Assembly (NCBI RefSeq): GCF_000966265.1
Contig: NZ_LANF01000019.1
Coordinates: 62,001 to 126,000, forward strand
Reading direction: 5' to 3'
DNA: 64,000 nucleotides
Origin: Palaeococcus ferrophilus DSM 13482
Lineage (GTDB): Archaea > Methanobacteriota_B > Thermococci > Thermococcales > Thermococcaceae
The position numbers were made by a program, and so were the translations under genes. Positions 40,726 through 49,067 of the stretch are shown in pieces (position 1 is the first letter of the stretch; each line of letters begins with the position of its first letter). The notes under the pieces are model-generated. The model saw only the letters and a program-made list of their open reading frames with translations, made no database searches and was not told where the DNA came from.

Positions 40726-40950
40726 TCACTCCTCCAGGGCTTTCATCACTTCTTCCCACGCCTTGAGGCTCTCCAGAGCGGCCTTCTCATCGAGCTTCTC
40801 TATGGCGAAGCCCGTATGGACTATAACGTAGTCTCCAACCCTAAGGTCTTTTATGAAGTCCGTTCTGGCTTCCCTCTTCACGCCCCCGAAGTCAACTATC
40901 GCGACGTTACCATTAATCTCGAGAACCTTAGCTGGAACGGCAAGGCACAT
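40726..40950 (-). CDS. hypC: Hydrogenase maturation chaperone HypC
   Basis: The protein has 74 residues and begins MCLAVPAKVLEI, in which Cys2 binds the iron unit handed over by HypD. GDYVIVHTGFAIEKLDEKAALE is also typical. The stop lies two bases before the hypD ATG. The promoter holds a perfect SurR-type site about 50 bases upstream, fitting control of hydrogenase genes by sulfur. No other hyp gene is adjacent. Confidence 0.96.
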   Translation of the reverse strand: MCLAVPAKVLEINGNVAIVDFGGVKREARTDFIKDLRVGDYVIVHTGFAIEKLDEKAALESLKAWEEVMKALEE

Positions 40951-41002
40951 TTTTCTTCACCTGTTAGGGAGTTGGGGAGAAGGGTTTTTTAGGAATTTTT
41001 CA

Positions 41003-41019
41003 AACCAAAGGTTTGAAAC
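41003..41019. promoter_or_regulatory. SurR-type site before hypC-hypD
   Basis: AACCAAAGGTTTGAAAC is AACn5GTTn3AAC, the reverse form of the extended SurR consensus, with no mismatch. A minus-strand TATA-like CCTAAAAAAC (about 40985-40994) lies just downstream in the direction of transcription, which is the position where SurR activates hydrogenase genes. The core AACCAAAGGTTTG is the same as site 2 before the Nfn/Xfn operon. Confidence 0.75.
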
Positions 41020-41032
41020 AGAAAAGATGGGC

Positions 41033-42205
41033 TCAGAGGCCCAGGTGCTCTATAAACCTCTTCGTGTACTTAACGCTCTTCTGGAGCTCCACCTTCTGGA
41101 GTATCTGCCTTTCAATGGCCCTTATGGCGTCGTGGACTGCCTGGATGGCTCCCCACGTTTCGCCGGTGGCCACGTAGCTTCCCCTGTCGGTAACGACCCT
41201 CATCCTCGCCTGGTAGAGGTGCACTCCCCTGAACTTCTCGGGGAAGCGCCTTATGGTGAGGTAGATTATACCCTCGTTTCCGAGGGCGTCCTCGTAGCCG
41301 TCCACGAACTTCCTGACGTCCGCGATTATGCGCTCCCTCGTGAAGTCGCTGAGGACGTGGGCATCCCCTCCGAGCTGGAGGTAGAAGTGAACCTCCTTCT
41401 CCGTCATCTTTGAGATGGGCAGGAGAAGGTCCTTCGTCGTGAGTATTCCCACCACCCTGTTTTCTCCATCAACCACGACGAGGCCGTCTATATCGTTCTC
41501 CACGAGGCTACCAACGGCCTCCTTTATGCTTGCCTCGGGGCCTATCGTTATGACGCCCCTTATCATAACCTCCCTCAGCTGGGTTGAGAAGGGAGGTATC
41601 TTCTCCCCCGCGACCTCTCCGAACTGGGCCTTGAAGCGGGGCTTCATGAAGCGTATTATGAGGTCGTGGAGGGTAACCAGACCGAGGAGCTTACCCTCTT
41701 CGTCAACCACGGGTATCCTCGATATGGCGTTGTCCCTCATCGTGGCGAGGGCCTTGGCCACGGTGTCGTCGGGCCCGAGGGTTATGACCTCCTTCGTCAT
41801 GAGTTCCTCAACCTTCTTCTTTCCAAACTCCTCCTTTGCGAGACGCCTCAGAATCTCAACATCGCTTATTACACCAATTATCTCCTTTTTGCTCTCTCCA
41901 ACAGGGAGGGAGCGTGAGTCTATCTCGAGCATCAGCTTTGCAGCCCTGCTAAGGTCGTCCTTGGGGTTCAAAATTCCGGCTGGCTTGTAGACGTCCCTAA
42001 CCTTAGCCTTGGTTGGGTCCCACTTGAGGTGGGAGCGAATTATCAAGTCCTGCGTCAGAATTCCCTTGTACGTCTTGCCCTCAAAAACAACTATCAAATC
42101 CGGGTCTTCCTTTTCAAAGATGCCGATGGCTTCAGAAAGGGGCGCTTCGATGTCAATCCTTGAGAACCTGTCGGTCATTACTTCTTCCACGAGAATACCG
42201 ACCAT
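41033..42205 (-). CDS. CBS-domain protein with C-terminal HPF-like domain
   Basis: The protein has 390 residues. Four CBS motifs follow one another (VEEVMTDRFSRID; VRDVYKPAGILNPKDDL; VEELMTKEVITLGPDDT; LREVMIRGVITIGPEAS), making two Bateman modules to about residue 275. The last 115 residues (HFYLQLGGDAHVL; YQARMRVVTDRGSYVATG; AVHDAIRAIERQILQK) look like the beta-alpha-beta fold of hibernation-promoting factors. CBS modules usually bind adenine nucleotides, so the protein could link energy state to ribosome activity; that is inference. GAAGGAGGTGA precedes the ATG at 42205. TATA GGTTTAAATGC is on the minus strand near 42243-42253. Confidence 0.82.
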   Translation of the reverse strand: MVGILVEEVMTDRFSRIDIEAPLSEAIGIFEKEDPDLIVVFEGKTYKGILTQDLIIRSHLKWDPTKAKVRDVYKPAGILNPKDDLSRAAKLMLEIDSRSLPVGESKKEIIGVISDVEILRRLAKEEFGKKKVEELMTKEVITLGPDDTVAKALATMRDNAISRIPVVDEEGKLLGLVTLHDLIIRFMKPRFKAQFGEVAGEKIPPFSTQLREVMIRGVITIGPEASIKEAVGSLVENDIDGLVVVDGENRVVGILTTKDLLLPISKMTEKEVHFYLQLGGDAHVLSDFTRERIIADVRKFVDGYEDALGNEGIIYLTIRRFPEKFRGVHLYQARMRVVTDRGSYVATGETWGAIQAVHDAIRAIERQILQKVELQKSVKYTKRFIEHLGL

Positions 42206-42258
42206 GTTGTCACCTCCTTCAATTAAATATATCTCTTTCATTGCATTTAAACCTTGCT

Positions 42259-42300
42259 GATGGGTTTATGAATGCAAAAAAGCTGCATTGGATACCCATC
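42259..42300. repeat. Nested inverted repeat between the beta-helix and CBS genes
   Basis: Outer arms GATGGGT (42259-42265) and ACCCATC (42294-42300), inner arms AATGCA (42271-42276) and TGCATT (42284-42289), loop AAAAAGC. It lies upstream of the CBS gene's TATA box and downstream of the beta-helix gene's stop, so it may be a terminator for one or an operator for the other. There is no T-run right after it on the minus strand. Confidence 0.5.
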
Positions 42301-42346
42301 CCCGAATTTCAGCGGTGATACTCCATAAAAAATAAAGAAAGAATTT

Positions 42347-44956
42347 TCAGCCGAGAAGTTCAACGGCCTCCCGCATCTCCATGTACGCCTTCCGTATATC
42401 GAAGAGCCGCGGGAAGGTTCCCCCCATTGACCATATGTTCTGCCTCAGGTACTCGAGGTCGTCCACACCCCAGCCCTGCATCATCAGGTTTACCGCGTCG
42501 TTGTACTTTTCCATCGCGAGCGCTAGCGTCTCGTTGTCGGCGGTGCTGTTGGGGTAGAGGGCGTCGAACTCGTCCTTCATGTCGAAGAACCACACCGTCC
42601 AGGCTATGGCGATGGAGTAGAAGCGCATTATCGAAACCTCTTCCGCGACCGCGCCCACGGTTATTGTCACGGGCTCAAGGCCATCCACGGTAACCGCGTA
42701 CTCTCCCGCGTCCTCGAACGTGTAAGTGAAGCTCAGCGTTTTCGGATAACCGGGAACTATCGGCCCGCTCTTGGCCGCCTTGACGTCGCCATTGACCTTG
42801 AGCTCCGCGGTGTAGCTTCCGAGGGAGTGCCCCTCGTTTGAAACCACCGCGCTAACGGTCACGCTCTCGCCGGGTTTTATGGAGGTTGCGTTCACGTTGA
42901 GGTTTGAATAGACGATCTTCGCTTCCCGAGGAACCGGCTCGAGCAGCCACGGATCAAAGTAGACGTTGTCGCTAACGGTGTCCCCGCTTCCCGTCGGGGT
43001 CTGGAGGGTGTATGCAAAGCCCTCTATGGCGCTCGGCCCGTCTGGGGCGCCCCACCAGTTAAGTGTGGCGTTCACCCACGCATCGCTCCACGGATTGTAG
43101 ATACCTATGTAGTTGCCCTCTATGTTGTTGTGATGAACCTCGAAGCCCGGTGTCGCCGCGAGTGCGTAAATTCCCCTGAGCCCGTTCTCTCTGATGCCGT
43201 TGTACGTTGCCTCCAGGTTGGAACAGTTGCCTACGGTCTCAATGCCATCCATACCGTTTGAGTTGATGTCGTTACCCATGATCTCAACGCTCATGGCGTC
43301 CCAGAGCCTCACGCCCACCTGGCTGTTGTTGGTTATGGTGTTGTATCCGATTAGGGCGTTCTTGTGGAGCTCGCCGGGGCTTCCGCCGAACTCGTAGGAG
43401 GTCATCTCCCCCACATCAAATCTCCGGAGCTGGTCCTCCACAACGCCCTCAACGTTTGAGTCCATGTCGTATACACCGGTCCAGAAGTCGCCGTCGTTTA
43501 TTATCGGCTCGAACTCCTTTATGTTCCACCTTATCCTTCCATCAGGATAGAGAACCACCTGGAAGCGCAGGGGTGCCTCCGTAACGTTCTCAACGAAGTC
43601 CCAGTCCTCGTAGGTAATGAGGTAGAAGTCTATAACGACCCTGTCCGAAAATCCGAATATAGCCACGTAGCCCCCGTATTCGGCCGCGAGGTCATCGTTC
43701 AAGGCAAAGATAGCGTCCATGTTCCCAAAGTGGTCCCCGTCCGCGTGGGTCTCGTAGTCGTCGCACTCGTAGCAATCGTCGCCGTCTTCGAGGAGTTCTA
43801 TGAGGCCGTTCGTGTTGACGTCTATGGCGGTTATGTTCTTTCCGAAGAACGGGAATGTGAACGGGAGCGGATAATACTCGCCCGTCTCGTCGTAAACGTC
43901 GTAGTCATCGCCCGTTAAGATGATGTCCGCATAGTCCTTGTTGAGCTCAACCCAACCATAGTCCACCCTTGGAATGGAGAAGAGGCTGATGTTCTGAGTC
44001 TTTTCCACGGATACTCCATAATCGTTCCGGGTTACATCGTTTCCAAGTACGCTTACGTAGTTCTCCATGTAGGTGTGTATTCCCCTGTTAAGCGTGCGGC
44101 TCTCGCTCACGTTGTTGTAGAGCAGGACGTTGTTATTGCCGTATCTAACCTCCATACCCCCACCGTTGTCGTGCACTCTGTTGTTCGTGAACATGCTGTT
44201 GTGGGAGTAGTAGGAGTAGATGCCGTTCTGGAAGTAGGATATTTCGTTGCCGTCTATGGTGTTTTCATTTCCGTATCTGATGTGTATTCCATACTGGCCG
44301 TCGTCGGATGTTATGAAGTTGTTTCTCACCGTGGTGAAGGACACGGTGTAGAGGTAAATAGCCTGGTAGTGGAACGTGAGGTTGTTGTTCTCTATGAGGA
44401 GCCTTCCCCCGTACTCTATGTTGATACCGTAGTTTCCTCCGGTAAAGTTGTTGTCTGCTATGGTGCCATGGTGGACGTAGTAGCCGTAGATGGCCACATC
44501 AAACTGGTTGTCCTGTATGGTAAAGTCGCTCACGTACTCGAGGTTGAGGTTCCCTGCCTCAAAAATGCATCCCTGAATCGTTAAGCCCTTCACGCCGCCC
44601 GCAAGGAGTCCGCCGAAAAAGTGAAGCTCCTTGAGGGTAACGTCCGCCGTGTCAGTTATGGAAACGCTGTCCTGTATTGAAGGCATGCCTCCATAGCCGC
44701 GCACAATCATGCTCCGTCCTATATGGATCGTGGTGCCTTCCAGATAGTTGCCGGGCAAAACGTAAATCGTGCCTCCTTCCTTAACTATGCCAACCGCTTC
44801 TTGGAGTGTGTGCACATGGTTAGCGTCGTACCAGTCTGGTGAGGCATCATCATCAACCCATACCACGGGATACGTACCGCCGTTAGCCGTTACTGTAGAG
44901 TAGGGGATAATGGACGCCAGTAGCAAAAGGGATAGAAAAAGGGACATCTTCTTCAT
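42347..44956 (-). CDS. Secreted beta-helix surface protein with CARDB and C-terminal helical domain
   Basis: The protein has 869 residues. A signal peptide (MKKMSLFLSLLLLASIIPYSTVTA) is followed by a right-handed beta-helix of N-rich turns (NNFTGGNYGINIEYGG; NNRVHDNGGGMEVRYGN) to about 325, an inserted beta-sandwich (FPFFGKNITAIDVNTNGLIE to about 525), more beta-helix to about 690, a CARDB-like domain (NATSIKPGESVTVSAVVSNE) and a 98-residue helical end (772-869). The end is related to that of the DUF2341 protein at 54989. Such NosD-like proteins bind or process polysaccharides; no catalytic residues can be assigned. GGGGGGAGAG precedes the ATG at 44956. Confidence 0.85.
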   Translation of the reverse strand: MKKMSLFLSLLLLASIIPYSTVTANGGTYPVVWVDDDASPDWYDANHVHTLQEAVGIVKEGGTIYVLPGNYLEGTTIHIGRSMIVRGYGGMPSIQDSVSITDTADVTLKELHFFGGLLAGGVKGLTIQGCIFEAGNLNLEYVSDFTIQDNQFDVAIYGYYVHHGTIADNNFTGGNYGINIEYGGRLLIENNNLTFHYQAIYLYTVSFTTVRNNFITSDDGQYGIHIRYGNENTIDGNEISYFQNGIYSYYSHNSMFTNNRVHDNGGGMEVRYGNNNVLLYNNVSESRTLNRGIHTYMENYVSVLGNDVTRNDYGVSVEKTQNISLFSIPRVDYGWVELNKDYADIILTGDDYDVYDETGEYYPLPFTFPFFGKNITAIDVNTNGLIELLEDGDDCYECDDYETHADGDHFGNMDAIFALNDDLAAEYGGYVAIFGFSDRVVIDFYLITYEDWDFVENVTEAPLRFQVVLYPDGRIRWNIKEFEPIINDGDFWTGVYDMDSNVEGVVEDQLRRFDVGEMTSYEFGGSPGELHKNALIGYNTITNNSQVGVRLWDAMSVEIMGNDINSNGMDGIETVGNCSNLEATYNGIRENGLRGIYALAATPGFEVHHNNIEGNYIGIYNPWSDAWVNATLNWWGAPDGPSAIEGFAYTLQTPTGSGDTVSDNVYFDPWLLEPVPREAKIVYSNLNVNATSIKPGESVTVSAVVSNEGHSLGSYTAELKVNGDVKAAKSGPIVPGYPKTLSFTYTFEDAGEYAVTVDGLEPVTITVGAVAEEVSIMRFYSIAIAWTVWFFDMKDEFDALYPNSTADNETLALAMEKYNDAVNLMMQGWGVDDLEYLRQNIWSMGGTFPRLFDIRKAYMEMREAVELLG

Positions 44957-45232
44957 GCTCTCCCCCCGCGGAGAAGCACAGCTCTCCACGTTTATTTCTT
45001 TGCCTTTTTTCTATTTAATCTTTGCTGTTTATACATGATTTTTGGGATAAAAATGCCTTCATTACATAATTTTATCGAATATTTTTTGGATATGGTTTTA
45101 TAATGTGATGGGGCAAAGAGAGGGGAATGCAGGAACACTCTTTCGGCCGGTTCCGAGGGTAACCACGGCTACCACGTGGGAGAGCGTTCACCAAAAAAGC
45201 TATAAACTCGAGCCTTAAGAATGCAACTGAGC
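44957..45232. promoter_or_regulatory. Divergent promoter region: beta-helix gene and tRNA-Ser
   Basis: This is an AT-rich stretch of 276 bases. On the minus strand TATAAAACCATATCC (about 45090-45104, as complement) can start the beta-helix transcript with a long leader; a nearer box is GATTAAATAG (about 45012-45021 as complement). On the plus strand AGCTATAAACTCG (45198-45210) is the TATA box of the tRNA gene, 30 bases upstream of it. I see no other gene. Confidence 0.5.
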
Positions 45233-45319
45233 GCCGGGGTAGCCTAGCCAGGGAAGGCGGTGGACTCGAGATCCACTGGGCGTTCGCCCGCCAGGGTTCA
45301 AATCCCTGCCCCGGCGCCA
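45233..45319 (+). tRNA. tRNA-Ser (anticodon CGA), CCA encoded
   Basis: The acceptor arms GCCGGGG (45233-45239) and CCCCGGC (45309-45315) pair perfectly; then come discriminator G and an encoded CCA (45317-45319). The anticodon stem GTGGA/TCCAC encloses the loop CTCGAGA with anticodon CGA, reading UCG. A long variable arm (GGGCGTTCGCCC) makes it a class II tRNA as expected for serine, and GGTTCAAATCC is the T arm. There is no intron. A TATA box precedes it by 30 bases and TTTTTT (45338-45343) follows. Confidence 0.97.
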
Positions 45320-45337
45320 CAACGCCGAGCCCTTCTC

Positions 45338-45343
45338 TTTTTT
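45338..45343 (+). terminator. Oligo-T terminator of tRNA-Ser
   Basis: CTCTTTTTTAAAC begins 18 bases after the tRNA 3' end. Six T in a row is a standard intrinsic termination signal in Thermococcales. It overlaps the stop codon of the convergent LSm gene. Confidence 0.7.
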
Positions 45344-45569
45344 AAACGAGCATTACCCAGTTTATGTCACTTATTTTAATCAGCAGGGCGTTCCCCCTGT
45401 TGCCCGTGAAATCCCTAACGTTCTCGAGCAGGATGACCTCCTCGTCAAAGTCCTTAAGCGTGCCCGTGAAGAGGTGCTCCGCCCCTATGGCCACCACCAC
45501 GTTCCTGTTGAGCCAGGATTTCAGCGTCTCTTCAAGCAGGTACGGTCCTTCCTCTGCCGCCTCTCCCAT
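45342..45569 (-). CDS. LSm/Sm-like domain protein
   Basis: The protein has 75 residues. LKSWLNRNVVVAIGAEHLFTGTLKDFDEEVILLENV (as region 16-51) has the Sm1 pattern of a helix then strands with F-x-G-x-L-x-x-F-D; GNALLIKISDINWVMLV is the Sm2 part. Its N-terminus MGEAAEEGPYLLEETL is acidic. LSm proteins form rings that bind U-rich RNA; this divergent type may have another partner. GGTGAGAG precedes the ATG. It lies head-to-head with the unknown gene at 45638. Confidence 0.8.
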   Translation of the reverse strand: MGEAAEEGPYLLEETLKSWLNRNVVVAIGAEHLFTGTLKDFDEEVILLENVRDFTGNRGNALLIKISDINWVMLV

Positions 45570-45637
45570 TCTCTCACCCTATCCGGATAAACCCAAAGTC
45601 TATAAATGCTTTTCCTAAGAGGGACATGGGTGAAAAA

Positions 45638-46468
45638 ATGAGATTCGTGATAAAGGATGAAGAGACCAAGAGAAAGTTCCTTGAGGAGCTCAGGGCTTCG
45701 GGCATACGCTACTCCCTCAGGGAGGAGCTCGGGTACGAGACGTTCATAGGCTACGTCATTGAGGGGACCCTCGAGGAGATAAGGGCGATAATAGACACGC
45801 TCACGGAGGACGCGAGGGAGGTTCTCATACAGGGGTATGAGAGCTTCAAGGAGAGCGTGGTGCACGCGGCGGGACACCTCAAGGAGGGGGAGAGCATCGA
45901 GGCCCTCCTCCAGGAGGGCTACTGGATGGCCGAGATAGTGGAGCAGCTGATGAGGAACGACGCCGTGGAGATAAGCGATGACGGCACGATAAAGCTCAAG
46001 GAGGGCGTTGATGTAACCTCCCTTAAATTCCAGTTCAAGATACCCTACGAGGTGATTCCGAACCCCGAGTCCATCGAGAGGGTGGCGAAGCAGTTCGCCT
46101 TCACCGACCTCCTGCCCCAGTACGTGGTTGAGATAAGGGAGCTCGAGGTTGGCAAAATAAACGCGGCACTGGCAATAGCCGCCAAGTACTTCGATGAGAG
46201 GAACGTCTTGGACGCTTACTTTGCTCTCCTCTCAACGGGCCTGATCGCCAAAGAAATCACGGAGAGCGTCAGGAACCACGAGAAGCTTCCGGTGGAGGCC
46301 CTTGTAAGGAGCTTCGTGGGCTCCGCGCCAATAGAGATAAACACCGAGAAGGGGGTCATGGTGGTCAACTACAACGCCAGGGCCCTTGAGGAAGTTCTTA
46401 AAAGGCTGGAAAAGGAAGGATACATCGACATAAAGGCCGGAAAGCTCAGGTTGGTGAGGGAGCTTTAA
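45638..46468 (+). CDS. Conserved hypothetical protein
   Basis: The protein has 276 residues, without signal or membrane segments. It begins MRFVIKDEETKRKFLEELRA, then has helical, acidic segments (GYESFKESVVHAAGHL) and a C-terminal part with ALEEVLKRLEKEGYIDIKAG that looks like a winged-helix or helical end. I do not recognise a family. The ATG at 45638 is chosen because GGGTGA stands just before it; an in-frame ATG at 45626 would place this ribosome site inside the gene. Its end overlaps the next convergent gene by four bases. Confidence 0.75.
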   Translation: MRFVIKDEETKRKFLEELRASGIRYSLREELGYETFIGYVIEGTLEEIRAIIDTLTEDAREVLIQGYESFKESVVHAAGHLKEGESIEALLQEGYWMAEIVEQLMRNDAVEISDDGTIKLKEGVDVTSLKFQFKIPYEVIPNPESIERVAKQFAFTDLLPQYVVEIRELEVGKINAALAIAAKYFDERNVLDAYFALLSTGLIAKEITESVRNHEKLPVEALVRSFVGSAPIEINTEKGVMVVNYNARALEEVLKRLEKEGYIDIKAGKLRLVREL

Positions 46469-46803
46469 TAAACCCTCACTTCTCCCTCTTTTACCTCGTT
46501 TTCTGACGGGAGGAGTACAAGGCCAATGAGCATCAGAGCGCCGCCGATGCGGCTCGTGAGGATGAGGGCGAGGATTGAAGGAATCAGGAGCGTATCCCTC
46601 GCATCTTTATAACGTCCCTCATCCACGAGAGCAATGGCATCCTCCATCCTGCGGTATATCCATATCCCCAGCACCACGAGTGGAAGGCCAATTATTATGC
46701 CTATTATCGTCATCAGCAGGAGCACCCCTATGAAGAGGGGCACGATAACGCTTAGTATTGCCCCCACCTTTATGAGGAGCTTCGCCGTCTCCACATCCGC
46801 CAT
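46465..46803 (-). CDS. Small membrane protein
   Basis: The protein has 112 residues. Two hydrophobic helices (about 13-32 and 34-50: VIVPLFIGVLLLMTIIG; IIGLPLVVLGIWIYR) precede a charged middle (RMEDAIALVDEGRYKDARD) and another hydrophobic end (LIPSILALILTSRIGGALMLIGLVLLP). The function is unknown; the arrangement resembles small DUF-type integral proteins in Thermococcales. GGAGGTGAT precedes the ATG. Divergent from the NSS transporter. Confidence 0.75.
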   Translation of the reverse strand: MADVETAKLLIKVGAILSVIVPLFIGVLLLMTIIGIIIGLPLVVLGIWIYRRMEDAIALVDEGRYKDARDTLLIPSILALILTSRIGGALMLIGLVLLPSENEVKEGEVRVY

Positions 46804-46942
46804 GCTATCACCTCCGATTGTCAGTCCTTACAACACATAAACTTTTCGCAGTTTTATCGTGGAAAGTAGAACATGTTCGGGAGATAAAGGACAAATTGTG
46901 CACATATTTGATGCACCATTTCTTTCACATCCAACCAGACGT

Positions 46943-46959
46943 TACATGAGTTGTAACAA
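46943..46959. promoter_or_regulatory. Inverted repeat upstream of the NSS transporter promoter
   Basis: GTTACATGAGTTGTAAC has arms GTTACA and TGTAAC with a 5-base spacer; an overlapping palindrome GTTGTAACAAC runs 46952-46962. It is about 35 bases upstream of the TATA box AGGTATAAAAACC (46994-47006). A further palindrome GAACATGTTC is at 46869-46878 nearer the divergent gene. The factor is unknown. Confidence 0.45.
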
Positions 46960-47063
46960 CCCTCGGGAGATTCTCCCACGACGGATAACGCAAAGGTATA
47001 AAAACCATGAGTGCGCCCTTTGGTTATTAGAAAAATTCTCGCAACTGGTGGAGTGTGCCCTTC

Positions 47064-48375
47064 ATGGAGAGAATGAAGCTCTGGTACCTATCTCTCGTGA
47101 TAGGAGCGTACATGGTGGGTCTCGGGAACGTGTGGCGCTTTCCAGTTCTCGCCATGAAGTACGGCCTGGGCGGAATCCTCCTCTACCTTGTGGCGGTTTT
47201 TCTCATGGTGGGTATCGTTAGTACGGCCATGGAGAGCACGAAAAAGCGCCGCTACGAGGTCGTCGAGTACTATTTGCGGGAGCATGGAAAACCCGCCTTT
47301 GGGGTTCTCTTCCTCCTCTTTGACCTGCTCTTCATAGGCTACTACTCTATCTTGGGCGGCTGGACCGTGACGAGCACTTTCGTCCGCGGGGCCTACGATT
47401 CCCCCGTGTGGAGCATGGTCTCGCTCCTCGTCTTCATTCTGGTAATGGTACTCATACTTCTTCAGGGGCGCGAGAGGACGTTCGACACGATGGTTTTTTC
47501 GCTCGTGGCACTCTTCCTCTCGATATCGGCGCTGTTATTCATCATCAACTCCACCTCCAAAACGTCCGTCCCGGCCTACGTCGTCGAGAGTCTGCTGGTA
47601 TGGAGGGGGATTACCCCCCATTATGGTGAAGGACATGGCGGAGCAGGCGGTGTATTCTCTCGGCGTTGGTCTTGGATTTTTCCTCGTCATGGGTTCGTAC
47701 CTGCCGGATGACGTTCCCACGCCTCTGCTGGCCCTCGGCGGTGCCCTCGTGGATACCCTCGCATCTTTTCTTGGTACGTTCCTTACGGGTGCGGTTATTG
47801 GGCTGAACTCCCCGGCCGCTATGGACGGGGACAGCATACTCTTCACCGTCCTCCCCGAGACCCTGGGGGAAATCCCTCACGGAACGGTCCTCCGCTACCT
47901 CTTTGCTTTTGCGCTCTTTTTGGCGGCCATCACAAGCATGATACCCCTCGGAGAGACCGTGGCAAGGATTTACTCCGAGGTTTCATGGGTCAAGAGAAGC
48001 GATGCGGTGGTTAAGACGATGCTGGGTGCGTTTTTTGTGGGGGTCTTTGCTGTCCTTGGGATGGAGCGGGGGTTTGATACTGTGGGCCTCCTCGACTCCA
48101 CGGTGGCAACCTTCGCCCTCATTGGGGGAGTCGTATCCGCGTGGGCGGCACTGACCGGCAAAAACTACATCCCGCCCTATCTCAGGGCCTGGGCGCTTCT
48201 TGGGGCTCTGTCCCTCGCGGTACTTGGAGTGTTTGCTGTTTACAACCTCTTCATCTCGGGGAGATACCTCCCGCTGCTCCTCCTCGCGATGGGCGTGCTG
48301 CTTGCGATGTCGCTCACATCCCGCGTGAAGGAGCGCGTGGAGATGGGGCTGAGGATACCAAGTCGCTACCGCTGA
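47064..48375 (+). pseudogene. NSS-family sodium-dependent transporter, split by a frameshift
   Basis: Two overlapping frames make one transporter of about 436 residues. The first (47064 to about 47613) starts MERMKLWYLSLVIGAYMVGLGNVWRFP, the sodium- and substrate-binding first helix of the SLC6/LeuT family. The second runs on to 48375 and contains QAVYSLGVGLGFFLVMGSY and LASFLGTFLTGAVIG. The break is at CCCCCC (47614-47619): with five C the reading is WRGITPIMVKDMAEQA without a gap. The substrate is likely an amino acid. GTG at 47055 or ATG at 47073 are alternative starts. TATA AGGTATAAAAACC is about 60 bases upstream. Confidence 0.85.
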
Positions 48376-49067
48376 AGCCACACCACCTTCGCCCTTCCAT
48401 TCTTTTCCAGCCATCCGAGGAGCTCCCTCGCGAAGGCGAACTTCTTCCTCTTGCTCTCCCAGACGGGCGAGTGCTCCCTTAGGTTGGGCTTGCTCCACCT
48501 CCCCACGACCTCGCCAAAATCGAAGCCGATCAGGACTATTTCCCTCGCCCCAAGCTCCTCCGCAAGAAAAGCCGCCCTGTCTCCGTCCGTGAAGCCCCCG
48601 AAGTTGTAAACTACGTCGAGAGGCTCCGTCTGGGTTGTGCCGAGAACTCTGGAAAATAGGGGCACGTAGGCGGTGAGCTTCTCAACGTTGTCGCCGTGTG
48701 CGTGAACCACCATAAAAGAGCCTTTGTCATTGGCTATTTTGAGGTCGGGGATTCTTCCATCGAGGTCGCTCACTATTATATCCGGAACGATGCCCTGGTC
48801 AAGCAGGGCCGAAGTCGTCCCATCTGCCGCTATAACCGTTCCGTCGGAGAAGTCCCCTCCCCTGAGGGCATCCTCGAGGCTCGGGCCGGCTCCAAAGACG
48901 TAGGCCCTCTTTTCAAGCACCGCCCCCAGCTCCTCCCTCGTCAGGTACTCGTCCCCTTCGAGGAGGAGCGCCCTCAGGACTTCCGCGGCTTTTCTGTCCT
49001 CCTCTATCGAATAGCCCATCTCGCGGACGATGCGAAGGTAGAAGGGCTTCCATTCACTCCAGTCCAT
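48366..49067 (-). CDS. mptE: MptE-like 6-hydroxymethyl-7,8-dihydropterin pyrophosphokinase
   Basis: The protein has 233 residues. It contains AYVFGAGPSLEDAL (nucleotide-binding turn), VIAADGTTSALLDQGIVPDIIVSDLDG, HAHGDN and NFGGFTDGDRAAFLAEELGA, the pattern of the archaeal DUF115/MptE family. MptE transfers diphosphate from ATP to 6-hydroxymethyl-dihydropterin in archaeal pterin synthesis. I chose the ATG at 49067 because MDWSEWKPFYL is the family start; the frame is open for 43 codons upstream without a ribosome site. Its end overlaps the transporter by ten bases. Confidence 0.88.
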   Translation of the reverse strand: MDWSEWKPFYLRIVREMGYSIEEDRKAAEVLRALLLEGDEYLTREELGAVLEKRAYVFGAGPSLEDALRGGDFSDGTVIAADGTTSALLDQGIVPDIIVSDLDGRIPDLKIANDKGSFMVVHAHGDNVEKLTAYVPLFSRVLGTTQTEPLDVVYNFGGFTDGDRAAFLAEELGAREIVLIGFDFGEVVGRWSKPNLREHSPVWESKRKKFAFARELLGWLEKNGRAKVVWLQR

